Part shown: positions 1 to 7,985 of the stretch, piece after piece | Position numbering within the stretch: position 1 is the stretch's first letter | How the letters are laid out: every line of letters starts with the position of its first letter | DNA from: Sulfuriferula sp. | GTDB lineage: Bacteria > Pseudomonadota > Gammaproteobacteria > Burkholderiales > Sulfuriferulaceae | DNA length: 54,303 nucleotides | Direction: 5' to 3' | Assembly (NCBI GenBank): GCA_013140765.1 | Contig: JABFSE010000019.1 | Span: forward strand, 1 to 54,303 | Position numbers and translations under genes: made by a program | Notes under the pieces: model-generated | The model's input: only the letters and a program-made list of their open reading frames with translations | What the model was told of the DNA's origin: nothing | Databases searched by the model: none

Positions 1-273
1 GTCTTCCCCACGCCCGTGGGGGTGTTTCTACGCGCAACGGCTAAAGTCGCGATTAAATCAGGTCTTCCCCACGCCCGTGGGGGTGTTTCTGGGTTCCGCC
101 CTCTTGCATTTTATTTGCGCTCGTCTTCCCCACGCCCGTGGGGGTGTTTCTATAATGAGTTACGTCCTGTATATGGTTATTGTGTCTTCCCCACGCCCGT
201 GGGGGTGTTTCTCTGCTGTTCCAAGCATTCTGTGGCATTTACGCGTCTTCCCCACGCCCGTGGGGGTGTTTCT
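1..273 (+). CRISPR. CRISPR array end, five identical 29-nt repeats, type I-E-like
   Basis: Five identical repeats start at 1, 62, 123, 184 and 245, an exact 61-nt period. Each is 29 nt, begins GTCTTCCCCACGCCCGTGGG and ends GTGTTTCT, with four unrelated 32-nt spacers between. The repeat core pairs CCCCAC with GTGGGG, and the 29+32 geometry and repeat shape resemble type I-E; the strand is inferred from that resemblance. The array runs off the left edge, so its leader and true length are not visible, and no cas gene is in the window. The last repeat is undegenerated and is followed by only 13 nt before an IS end at 287, so the array looks cut rather than naturally ended. Confidence 0.95.
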
Positions 274-286
274 TATCACCGATAGA

Positions 287-1580
287 TGTCAAGCTAGTTG
301 CCGCCTAAACGGCTAAATCTCAGGCGGCTATTTTTAGTTTTTCATCATCATCCTTTTGATGGTCAGGGTTTAAATGAACGACGGTCACAGGTTGCCAGTT
401 GCGCGCTGCACCAGACCATCGTTCTGGGTGGTTTTGTTTTGCTGCTTCATATACCGCCGCGCGGTTCTGTAGCAATGCCGTATCCAAGCCCGCATGGCGT
501 TGCGCAGGGGTGACGAAGCGTATCGCACTGTGGCGATGCTCATGGTTGTACCACTGTACAAATGTCGCTACCCATAGCCTGGCGGTCAGCAGGGTTGCGA
601 ATGGGCTGCGCGGGTACACAGGTCGGTATTTCATGGTTCTGAATAAGGATTCCGAATAAGGGTTGTCATTGCTTACCGCTGGGCGGCTAAAGGAGGGGCT
701 GACACCCAGTGCTTGCAAGGTCGCCAACATGGTTGCGCCTTTCATTGGGCTGCCATTGTCGGAATGCAGCACGACCTGTGCTGGCGCAATGCACTCCCGA
801 GCACAAATATCCTGCATGATGTCACCCGCCAGTGCACTGCTTTCCTCCGCATACACTTGCCAACCCACTATCTTGCGGCTGAATATATCCATGAACAAGT
901 ACAGGTAAAAATAGCTGCCTTTAACGGTTGTCGGCAGGTAGGTGATGTCCCAGCTGTAGACCTGGTTCGGTGCGGTTGCCGCCAAGGCGCGGGGTTTGTG
1001 GTGGTTACGTGCAGGACGTGAAGCACTGCGATGCCACAGTTGCCCTGCCGCTTTGAGTACGCGATAGAAGGTGGCTTCTGATGCAATGTATTGCCCGTTA
1101 TCCGCCAGTCTGGGTACGATTTGGCTGGGGGGTAGATGACCGTACGCTTCGGAGTTTGCAACGTGCAGGATGTGGGCGCGTTCGGCCTCACTGAGTTTGT
1201 TCCCAGGCTGCTGCACGCGGTGTGGTCGTTGGTCACCACTGGCAGGATCGCGTTGCCAGCGTTGTAAGGTGCGCTGGTTTAAGCAAATAACGGCACAGGC
1301 ACGATCCTGACGCGCACCTGCTGCGATGGCTTCTGCAACCAGGGCGGTGATTTGTATGCGCTACGGCTGAGTTCGCGTTTGAGCTGGTCGTTTTGGGCTT
1401 TGAGTGCACGTAGGTCTTGGCTGTTGTTGACCACGGGTTTGTTAGTGCAAAACGCCTTGCGCCATGCAGTCAGGTGATGCGCAAATAGTCCACGTTCACG
1501 ACACCAGGCATTTAAGACTTCGCCAGACAAACCATCACTGGCTATCAATGCCGCCAATTGTTCTTCAGCGCGCCAGTCTT
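287..1580 (-). mobile_element. Decayed IS3-family insertion sequence (remnant)
   Basis: The remnant holds an almost complete OrfB and a fragment of OrfA on the minus strand. The OrfB-side end appears to be at 287, where TGTCAAGCTAGTTG resembles the TG-type terminus of this IS3 subgroup. Just inside, GCCGCCT (300-306) pairs with AGGCGGC (322-328) and is followed by a T-rich stretch, so it could also act as a plus-strand terminator. The other end is missing: similarity to OrfA stops near 1578, about where the stop codon of the neighbouring esterase gene lies. The element has lost one terminus, the OrfA N-terminus and the OrfA/OrfB junction, so it should be immobile by itself. Boundaries are estimates. 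Confidence 0.85.
320..1360 (-). pseudogene. IS3-family transposase OrfB (DDE), element inactivated
   Basis: This is the catalytic subunit of an IS3-family transposase. An open frame runs from a stop at 1361-1363 to 320; the first plausible start within it is GTG at 1216 (298 aa). The frame upstream of that GTG still encodes conserved OrfB N-terminal sequence (TALVAEAIAAGARQ, then TLQRWQ), so the gene once started further upstream. The rve/DDE core is intact: Asp in WDITYLPTT, Asp in LHSDNGSPM and Glu in NPYSESLFRTMK. The C-terminus ends in KKAA-like fashion (KLKIAA). The catalytic core looks undamaged, but the start region and OrfA are not, hence the pseudogene call for the element as a whole. 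Confidence 0.85.
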
Positions 1581-1596
1581 GCGAATTTAAGTGGGG
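1279..1596 (-). pseudogene. IS3-family OrfA fragment, N-truncated and frameshifted
   Basis: The reading frame 1596-1279 contains a recognisable OrfA stretch (WRAEEQLAALIASDGL, then AWCREREG-like text, then LKRELSR) equal to the middle of a typical OrfA. About 60 N-terminal residues, including the helix-turn-helix, are absent. After LKRELSR (about 1361-1381) the usual leucine-rich segment beginning KEKALAE is missing, and the next bases are those of the OrfB N-terminus in another frame. This implies an internal deletion that fused OrfA to OrfB out of frame. The last 25 or so residues of the open frame are therefore meaningless shadow of OrfB. Confidence 0.75.
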
Positions 1597-2195
1597 TTAA
1601 GTAACGGCGATAACTTAGCTAGTACCGTATCTAATATCAGTGGCTCTGCCGCTGCGATTGGGTGTAGGCTATCTGCCTGAAATAACTCACGTTTGTTTTC
1701 TACCTTTGCCAGTAATGACGGTATGTAGGTAACATGGTGTTGCCGCGCGAGTTTGGTGTACACCTGCTGGAACTTTTCGGTATAGGCTATGCCATAATTG
1801 GGCGGCAGATGTATGCCCACTAATAGAATAGTCGCACCTTTTTGTTTGATTTGTTGCATCATGTTGTTGAGATTGCCATACATCGCATCTAAGGGTAATC
1901 CGCGCAGACCATCGTTTGCACCGAGAGCGAGTATGACTATCTTGGGGTGATGTTGTGCCAGCGTGCTGGGTAATCGGCTCAGTCCGCCTGCTGTGGTTTC
2001 ACCGCTGATGCTGGCGTTGACGACTTGCCAGTTTTTGGTAGCTAAGCGTTGTTGTAACAAATCTGGCCATGCCTGATGCGCTGTCAAGCCATAGCCTGCA
2101 GAAAGGCTATCACCATAGACGAGTATCACAGGGGCTGCGTGCGCTGTGCCTGTGATGAATAACCATCCTATAACCAGTAAATTTTTCCAGCCCAT
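1587..2195 (-). CDS. tesA: Arylesterase / multifunctional lysophospholipase, TesA (GDSL hydrolase)
   Basis: This is a 202-aa periplasmic SGNH/GDSL hydrolase of the TesA family, which cleaves acyl thioesters, esters and lysophospholipids. A signal peptide (WKNLLVIGWLFITGTAHA) precedes the block I motif VYGDSLSAGYGL with the nucleophile Ser. Later blocks follow: SGETTAGG, LGANDGLRGL and the catalytic DSLHP near the C-terminus. The start at 2195 is supported by AGGA seven bases upstream; an upstream in-frame extension lies inside the divergent ABC gene and was rejected. It is divergent from ybbA, as in Escherichia coli, and the two start codons share bases (CATG, 2193-2196). The stop codon abuts the IS remnant. 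Confidence 0.93.
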   Translation of the reverse strand: MGWKNLLVIGWLFITGTAHAAPVILVYGDSLSAGYGLTAHQAWPDLLQQRLATKNWQVVNASISGETTAGGLSRLPSTLAQHHPKIVILALGANDGLRGLPLDAMYGNLNNMMQQIKQKGATILLVGIHLPPNYGIAYTEKFQQVYTKLARQHHVTYIPSLLAKVENKRELFQADSLHPIAAAEPLILDTVLAKLSPLLNPT

Positions 2196-2877
2196 GAGTA
2201 TTCCTGTCGATAATTTAATTTTTCGTGTTGTAGATTTAGCCAAGCAGGTGCAAGTGAACGATGCGGCATTGACGATATTGCATCCTAGCAGTTTTGACAT
2301 CGTGCGGGGAGCTTCGGTTGCGATTGTCGGTGCTTCGGGCTCAGGCAAGTCAACTTTGCTGGGTTTGCTGGCAGGGCTGGATACGCCGAGTCAGGGCGCG
2401 GTGTGGCTGGCTGGGCAATCATTGACAGTGTTGGATGAAGATGGACGAGCGCAATTGCGGGGTGAGCTGATAGGTTTTGTGTTCCAGTCTTTTCAATTAT
2501 TGCCTAATTTGACTGCGTTGGAAAATGTGATGCTGCCGTTGGAATTGCGCGGGGTAAAACAAGCAAAACAGCAGGCGTTGGCCTGGTTAGAACGCGTGGG
2601 GCTGGGGCATAGGCAACACCACCGCGCACAGCAGTTATCAGGCGGCGAGCAGCAACGTGTGGCGATTGCACGGGCGTTTGTGGTGCAGCCTGCGGTGTTG
2701 CTGGCGGATGAGCCGACGGGGAATCTAGATGCGGAAACAGGTGCGCGGATAATTGACTTGCTGTTTGAATTGAATCGAGAGCAGGGTACGACATTGGTGC
2801 TGGTGACGCATGATAGTCAGCTGGCGGCACGCTGTAGCCAGCGTTTGATCTTGGATGCTGGGCGTTTGACATGCTGA
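2194..2877 (+). CDS. ybbA: ABC transporter ATP-binding protein, YbbA/LolD family
   Basis: This 227-aa ATPase is of the MacB/LolD type, expected to pair with the FtsX-like permease encoded just downstream. Walker A is [12 protein letters not shown], the signature is LSGGEQQRVAIARA, and Walker B is [12 protein letters not shown], followed by an H-loop (LVTHD). The ATG at 2194 overlaps the divergent tesA start; an ATG at 2146 would add 16 residues inside tesA and has no better ribosome site, so 2194 is preferred with moderate certainty. It overlaps the permease gene by 7 nt, implying translational coupling. The order tesA / ybbA-ybbP matches the enterobacterial arrangement. Its substrate is unknown; release of a lipid or lipoprotein is the usual guess. 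Confidence 0.92.
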   Translation: MSIPVDNLIFRVVDLAKQVQVNDAALTILHPSSFDIVRGASVAIVGASGSGKSTLLGLLAGLDTPSQGAVWLAGQSLTVLDEDGRAQLRGELIGFVFQSFQLLPNLTALENVMLPLELRGVKQAKQQALAWLERVGLGHRQHHRAQQLSGGEQQRVAIARAFVVQPAVLLADEPTGNLDAETGARIIDLLFELNREQGTTLVLVTHDSQLAARCSQRLILDAGRLTC

Positions 2878-5351
2878 GATTGGCACTGCGCTTATTGTTG
2901 CGCGATAGCCGTGCGGGTGGGCTGCGGGTGTTGGTGCTGGCGGTGATGCTGTCCGTGGCGGGGTTGGCGGCGGTGCATGGCTTTGCTGAACGTATGCAAG
3001 CGGCTTTGTCGCTAGAAAGCAATCGTTTGCTGGGTGCGGATTTAGTGTTGGTGTCCGATCATGCGATTGATACAGTTGTGATGACGACTGCACAAGCGCA
3101 AGGTCTGCTGACTGCGCAAACTATGCAATTCCCTAGCATGATTAGCACCGACCATGATAACCAACTGGCTGATATTAAAGCGGTGAGCGCGGGTTATCCA
3201 TTGCGCGGACAATTGCGGATTGCGCCAAGTTTGTCGCAGGCTGATAAAGCGGTTGCCGACATACCGCAAGTGGGTACGGTGTGGCTGGCACCGCGTTTGG
3301 CAAACGCCCTCAATGTGCGTGTGGGTGATAGTGTTGCTGTGGGCTATCGTCAGTTGCGGGTGGTGGCGTTGTTGATAGATGAGCCTGATCGGGGTGGCGA
3401 TTTTTTTAACCTGGCACCTCGTTTGTTGATGAATCAGGCCGATATTGCGGCGACAGGCTTGGTAACGACAGGCAGTCGGGTGACTTATCGTTTGCTGTTG
3501 GCTGGGGCTAGTCAGCCACTTGCGTCATATCAGGCGGTGCTCGCCCAGCATTTGACGCGAGGGCAACGTTTGATGACAGCGGCTGATGCTCGCCCTGAGT
3601 TGCGCGATGTGTTGGAGAAGGGCGAGCGTTATTTGGGATTGTCGGTGTTGCTGGCAGTGTTGCTGGCGGCGGTGGCGATATTGTTGGCGGCGCGGCATTT
3701 TTTACACCGACATCTGGATACGTGTGCGTTGTTGCGGTGCTTTGGCGCAAGTCAGGCGACGATAGTTAAATTGTATCTGTGGCAGTTGGCAATCTTGGGT
3801 ATGTTCGCCGCGTTGGCAGGTGCATTGCTGGGTTATGCGGGGCAAGCTGTGCTGGCTGAGATTTTAGGTAAATTAGCGAATTTATCGCTACCGTCAGTGG
3901 GCGTATTGCCATTTTTGCAAGCTATGTTGGCAGGCTGGGTGTTGCTGGCGGGGTTCAGTTTGCCGACTTTGTTGATGTTGCGGCATACGCCTGCCATACA
4001 TATTTTGCGCAAGGATGTGATTGCGCTGGATAAGCTGGGTGTATTCGCCTATATGGCGGGTTTGGCGGCACTCGTTGCGTTGTTGTTCTGGCAGGTGCAG
4101 GATGTCAAGTTGACGGGCGTGGTGTTGCTGGGATTGGCTGTGGTGCTGGTGGTGACGGTGGCGTTTGCGGGGCTGCTGGTGCTGGCGGCAGGTTGGTTAG
4201 CCGCGCGTAGTGCGGGTAGCTGGCGTTATGGGTTGCTTAACCTGCGGCGGCGCGCTGCGGGGAGTGTGATACAGATTAGTGCGTTTACGCTAGGTTTGCT
4301 GGCTGTATTAGTGCTGACTATCGTGCGCGGTGATTTGCTCGATAGTTGGCACGCGACGATTCCAGCGCAAGCACCGAACCGCTTTGTGATTAACATACAG
4401 GCGGATCAAGTTGTGCCAGTGCGTGCGTTTTTGCAACAGCATCATATTGCGCAGGCGCAGTTATACCCGATGATACGCGGGCGGCTGACGGCGATTAACG
4501 GACGTGAAGTGTATAGCGCGAATTATGCTGATCAGCAAACGCAACGTTTGCTGGACAGGGAGTTTAATTTGTCCTACACGCAAACACTGCCAGCCGAGGC
4601 GCAGTTCAGCGCTGGGCAATCTTGGCGCGTGGACGACAAGCGCAAGCAGTTTTCGGTAGAGCAGGGCATCGCGGATAAACTGCATTTGCAACTGGGTGAC
4701 ACGCTGCAATTTGACATCGCGGGTACGCCTGTTATCGCTAAAATTACCAGCTTGCGTAAGGTGAATTGGGATAGCTTTAAGGTGAATTTTTTTGTGATTG
4801 CCAATGCGCCCGTGTTGCAAGCTATACCTGCCAGCTACATTACTAGTTTTTATCTGCCGCCGACGGCGAGTTCGTTGTTAAACGAGATAGTGCGTGGCTA
4901 TCCTAATCTAACGGTGATAGACGTTTCTGCTATCATGCAAACCGTGCAAGCTGTGCTGAATCGGGTGACGACTGCGGTGCAGTTTGTGTTTGTATTCAGT
5001 CTGGTGGCTGGTTTGCTGGTATTGTATGCAGCACTCGCAGCCACGCGCGATGAACGTGCCTTAGAAACTGCGCTGTGGCGCGTGTTGGGCGCAACAAAAC
5101 GGCAATTATGGCAGGTGCAAATTATCGAATTTATGACTATCGGTTTATTGGCTGGGGCGTTGGCAGCCATGGGGGCAACGGCGATAGCGTGGGGATTAAG
5201 TAGTTATGTGTTCAAAGTGCCCTACCATATTGATGGCTGGCTGTGGGTGAGTGCCCTCTGCGCGGGAGGGATGGGTGTGACTGTTGCGGGTGTGCTGGGG
5301 TTATGGCGTATCAGTCGCGTGCCACCGTTGGTGACCTTGCGTGGCAATTAA
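2871..5351 (+). CDS. ybbP: FtsX-like ABC transporter permease, YbbP family
   Basis: This 826-aa inner-membrane permease belongs to the MacB/FtsX superfamily. An N-terminal membrane helix (about residues 13-35) is followed by a large periplasmic domain to about 245. A block of membrane helices covers about 250-460, a second periplasmic domain about 480-690, and three helices end the protein at about 700-820, with the FtsX signature around LETALWRVLGATKRQLWQ. This duplicated layout is typical of the YbbP group. Start ATG at 2871 lies inside the end of ybbA. Base composition is rich in TTG/GTG leucine and valine codons like its neighbours. The transported molecule cannot be told from sequence. 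Confidence 0.92.
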   Translation: MLRLALRLLLRDSRAGGLRVLVLAVMLSVAGLAAVHGFAERMQAALSLESNRLLGADLVLVSDHAIDTVVMTTAQAQGLLTAQTMQFPSMISTDHDNQLADIKAVSAGYPLRGQLRIAPSLSQADKAVADIPQVGTVWLAPRLANALNVRVGDSVAVGYRQLRVVALLIDEPDRGGDFFNLAPRLLMNQADIAATGLVTTGSRVTYRLLLAGASQPLASYQAVLAQHLTRGQRLMTAADARPELRDVLEKGERYLGLSVLLAVLLAAVAILLAARHFLHRHLDTCALLRCFGASQATIVKLYLWQLAILGMFAALAGALLGYAGQAVLAEILGKLANLSLPSVGVLPFLQAMLAGWVLLAGFSLPTLLMLRHTPAIHILRKDVIALDKLGVFAYMAGLAALVALLFWQVQDVKLTGVVLLGLAVVLVVTVAFAGLLVLAAGWLAARSAGSWRYGLLNLRRRAAGSVIQISAFTLGLLAVLVLTIVRGDLLDSWHATIPAQAPNRFVINIQADQVVPVRAFLQQHHIAQAQLYPMIRGRLTAINGREVYSANYADQQTQRLLDREFNLSYTQTLPAEAQFSAGQSWRVDDKRKQFSVEQGIADKLHLQLGDTLQFDIAGTPVIAKITSLRKVNWDSFKVNFFVIANAPVLQAIPASYITSFYLPPTASSLLNEIVRGYPNLTVIDVSAIMQTVQAVLNRVTTAVQFVFVFSLVAGLLVLYAALAATRDERALETALWRVLGATKRQLWQVQIIEFMTIGLLAGALAAMGATAIAWGLSSYVFKVPYHIDGWLWVSALCAGGMGVTVAGVLGLWRISRVPPLVTLRGN

Positions 5352-5457
5352 ATAGAGATGACTATGCTGGTGTATATCTCGTTGAGTAATCACGCTAAAT
5401 GTGTGTGTACTCGCATTGCATCTTGCGTTCCCAGCCTTGAGTCAGGATAATCGCGCT

Positions 5458-6330
5458 ATGCTTACACAATTCAAAACTATCGCGCTGATTGGCAAATATG
5501 CCAGCCCTCAAATGGAAGTGACGTTACCGCAATTAGCTGATTATTTGCGGGCGTTGGGGCATGAGGTGTTGATTGCTCATAATACTGCTGACCAGCTGGG
5601 TTTGTTGCATCAGGCGACGGCCGAGCTGTCTGAGATTGGCGAACGTGCCGATTTGGCGGTGGTGTTGGGGGGCGATGGGACGATGTTGTCGATTGCGCGG
5701 ATGTTGGTTGCGCATGATGTGCCTTTGGTCGGAGTGAATCAAGGGCGGTTGGGCTTTTTGACCGATGTGCCTGTGGAGACGATGCAAGAAAACCTGACGG
5801 CGATACTAGCGGGTGAGTATGTCACGGAGCAACGTTTGCTGTTGCATACGGAGATAGTTCGTGCGGGTGAGACGATATTTAGCGCATGTGCTTTTAATGA
5901 TGTGGTGGTCAGTAAGGGCGGGATGGGGCGGCTGATAGAGTTTGAGGCGGTGATTGATGGTGAGTTTGTTTATAGCCAGCGTTCTGATGGTTTGGTGATT
6001 GCTACGCCGACGGGTTCGACGGCATACGCGTTGTCTGCGGGTGGGCCGATATTGCATCCGACTTTGGAGGCTTTTGTGCTGGTGCCTATTTGTGCGCATA
6101 CCTTGGCGGCACGTCCTATTGTGGTCAATAGTCATGCGCTGGTTGAGTTGCATTTGGTTCATGCGGATGATGCCAGTGTGCATTTCGATGGGCAGCGGCA
6201 GTGGGATATACAGATAGGTGATGTGGTACGCATCAGTCGCGCCCCTAAAAAAATCACTTTGTTACATCCTAAAAATTATAGTTATTACAAAACTTTGCGT
6301 GAAAAACTGTACTGGGGGAAAAAGCTCTAA
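5458..6330 (+). CDS. nadK: NAD kinase
   Basis: NAD kinase phosphorylates NAD to NADP with ATP or polyphosphate in the cytosol. The 290-aa product has the family motifs GGDGTMLSIAR, NQGRLGFLTD, the SDGLVIATPTGSTAYALSAG catalytic block and HFDGQ near the end. The start at ATG 5458 is chosen because the sequence before it (5401-5457) does not resemble the family and AGGA lies about 11 nt upstream. It is followed directly by recN with TAATG overlap at 6328-6332, so the two are co-transcribed, a common pairing in Proteobacteria. No clear promoter was identified in 5352-5457. Confidence 0.95.
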   Translation: MLTQFKTIALIGKYASPQMEVTLPQLADYLRALGHEVLIAHNTADQLGLLHQATAELSEIGERADLAVVLGGDGTMLSIARMLVAHDVPLVGVNQGRLGFLTDVPVETMQENLTAILAGEYVTEQRLLLHTEIVRAGETIFSACAFNDVVVSKGGMGRLIEFEAVIDGEFVYSQRSDGLVIATPTGSTAYALSAGGPILHPTLEAFVLVPICAHTLAARPIVVNSHALVELHLVHADDASVHFDGQRQWDIQIGDVVRISRAPKKITLLHPKNYSYYKTLREKLYWGKKL

Positions 6331-7985
6331 TGCTACGTCAACTTGGCTTGCGTGATTTTGTGATTGTCGATCAGCTGGATTTGACTTTTGAAGCGGGATT
6401 TACTGTGCTGACAGGTGAAACGGGGGCGGGTAAGTCTATTTTGATAGATGCGTTGGCATTGGCACTGGGTGAGCGTGGTGATGCTGGTGTGGTGCGTGCA
6501 GGGGCTGCGCGGGCTGAGATTAGCGCGGATTTTGATACGCAAGCCATGCCTTTGTTGCAAAGTTGGTTGGTGGACAATGAGCTGGATGACGAGGGCGGGT
6601 GTTTATTGCGGCGGGTGATAGATAATGGCGGTCGCTCACGCTGTTTTATCAATGGTCGGGCAGTCAGTACGCAACAATTACGCGAGGTGGGTGAGTTTTT
6701 AGTCGATATACATGGGCAACATGCGCATCAGTCTTTACTTAAATCGGCTACTCAGCGCACTATTTTGGATAGTTATGCGTGTGCTGATGCACTAGTCAAC
6801 CGTGTGGCGCAGGCTTATCGGCATTGGCATACGTTAAGCGAGGCGTTGCTGACATTGCAACAAGATAATGGTGCGTTGGCGGCTGAACGTGAGCAGTTAG
6901 ATTGGAAAATTCAAGATTTAACTGCGCTACAGTTTGATTTAGTCGATTGGCTTGCGTTGCAAGAGGAGCATAAACGGTTGGCAAATGCGCTTAGTCTGGG
7001 CGCAGGTGCGGCGTTTGTGCTGGATGCGTTGAGCGAGGGAGAAGCTACCGCGCAGGCTAGGCTGAATGCCGCGATGGTGCGGCTGGCGCAATTGCTGGAA
7101 TATGACCCTGCTTTACAGGCAAGCTACGATTTAATCATGAGTGCAGATGTGCAGTTGCAAGAGGCTGTGCATCATTTACGGCGTTATGCCGATCAACTGG
7201 AAGCCGATCCTATGCGCCTCGTTGAGGTTGAGCAGCGTATAGAGCAGGTGCTTGATATGGCGCGTAAATATAGGGTCAAAGTGGAGGCGTTACCCGATTT
7301 GTTGGCACTCGCCTTGCAGCGGCAGGCTGAAGTTACCCACAGTGCGGATTTTTCGGCACTGACTGCTGAAGTCAATGACGCATATCAATGCTGGCATGAG
7401 CTGGCGCAACAGTTGAGCCAAATACGTCAGGTAACAGCAATCAAATTAGCTGAGTTGGTGAGCTCGACGATGCAGCATCTGGCGCTGGCGGGTGGGCAGT
7501 TCGCTATTACACTGACGGCGTTAGCGTCGCCTAGTGCGCAGGGCTTAGAGCAGGTGGAGTTTTTAGTTGCCCCTCACGCGGGTGTGACACCTAAGGCGTT
7601 AGCTAAAGTGGCTTCGGGTGGTGAATTGTCTCGAATTAGTTTGGCGTTACAAACGGCTGTCAGCGAAGTGGCTGGTGTGCCGACGTTGATATTTGATGAG
7701 GTGGATGTCGGTATAGGCGGTGGCGTTGCTGAGATTGTAGGGCATTTGCTCAAAGGTCTGAGTACCAGCCGACAGATTTTGTGTATTACCCATTTACCGC
7801 AAGTGGCCGCGTTGGGTGAGCATCATTTGCAAGTCAGTAAGGCACTAAAATCAGATCAGGTGTTGAGTCATATCCACGCGCTGAGTTTAACGGAACGCGT
7901 CGATGAAATTGCTCGCATGTTGGGCGGGATGCGGATTACTGAAACAACGCGTAACCATGCTAAAGAGATGCTGGGCGCATTTTGA
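6330..7985 (+). CDS. recN: DNA repair protein RecN (SMC-like ATPase)
   Basis: RecN is an SMC-like ATPase for double-strand break repair by homologous recombination. The 551-aa protein has an N-terminal Walker A ([20 protein letters not shown]), a central helical coiled-coil region (about 155-370), and a C-terminal half with [13 protein letters not shown] followed by Walker [14 protein letters not shown]. Length matches the family (about 550). It starts one base into the nadK stop (TAATG). Its 3' end overlaps the convergent histidine-kinase gene by 26 nt. I looked for a LexA box in front of it and saw none; in this operon such a site would have to lie upstream of nadK. Confidence 0.95.
   Translation: MLRQLGLRDFVIVDQLDLTFEAGFTVLTGETGAGKSILIDALALALGERGDAGVVRAGAARAEISADFDTQAMPLLQSWLVDNELDDEGGCLLRRVIDNGGRSRCFINGRAVSTQQLREVGEFLVDIHGQHAHQSLLKSATQRTILDSYACADALVNRVAQAYRHWHTLSEALLTLQQDNGALAAEREQLDWKIQDLTALQFDLVDWLALQEEHKRLANALSLGAGAAFVLDALSEGEATAQARLNAAMVRLAQLLEYDPALQASYDLIMSADVQLQEAVHHLRRYADQLEADPMRLVEVEQRIEQVLDMARKYRVKVEALPDLLALALQRQAEVTHSADFSALTAEVNDAYQCWHELAQQLSQIRQVTAIKLAELVSSTMQHLALAGGQFAITLTALASPSAQGLEQVEFLVAPHAGVTPKALAKVASGGELSRISLALQTAVSEVAGVPTLIFDEVDVGIGGGVAEIVGHLLKGLSTSRQILCITHLPQVAALGEHHLQVSKALKSDQVLSHIHALSLTERVDEIARMLGGMRITETTRNHAKEMLGAF

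Noticed and set aside
16-285. Open frames on both strands across the CRISPR array
   Set aside because: They translate the repeats themselves (recurring LPHARGGVS/PRPWGCF) and have no ribosome site; they are by-products of the repeat.
868-1239. 123-aa minus-strand frame over the transposase
   Set aside because: It is an alternative frame of OrfB with no family resemblance; the DDE frame is clearly the coding one.
5352-6329. LexA box for recN
   Set aside because: No CTG-N10-CAG site was found before nadK or recN by eye.
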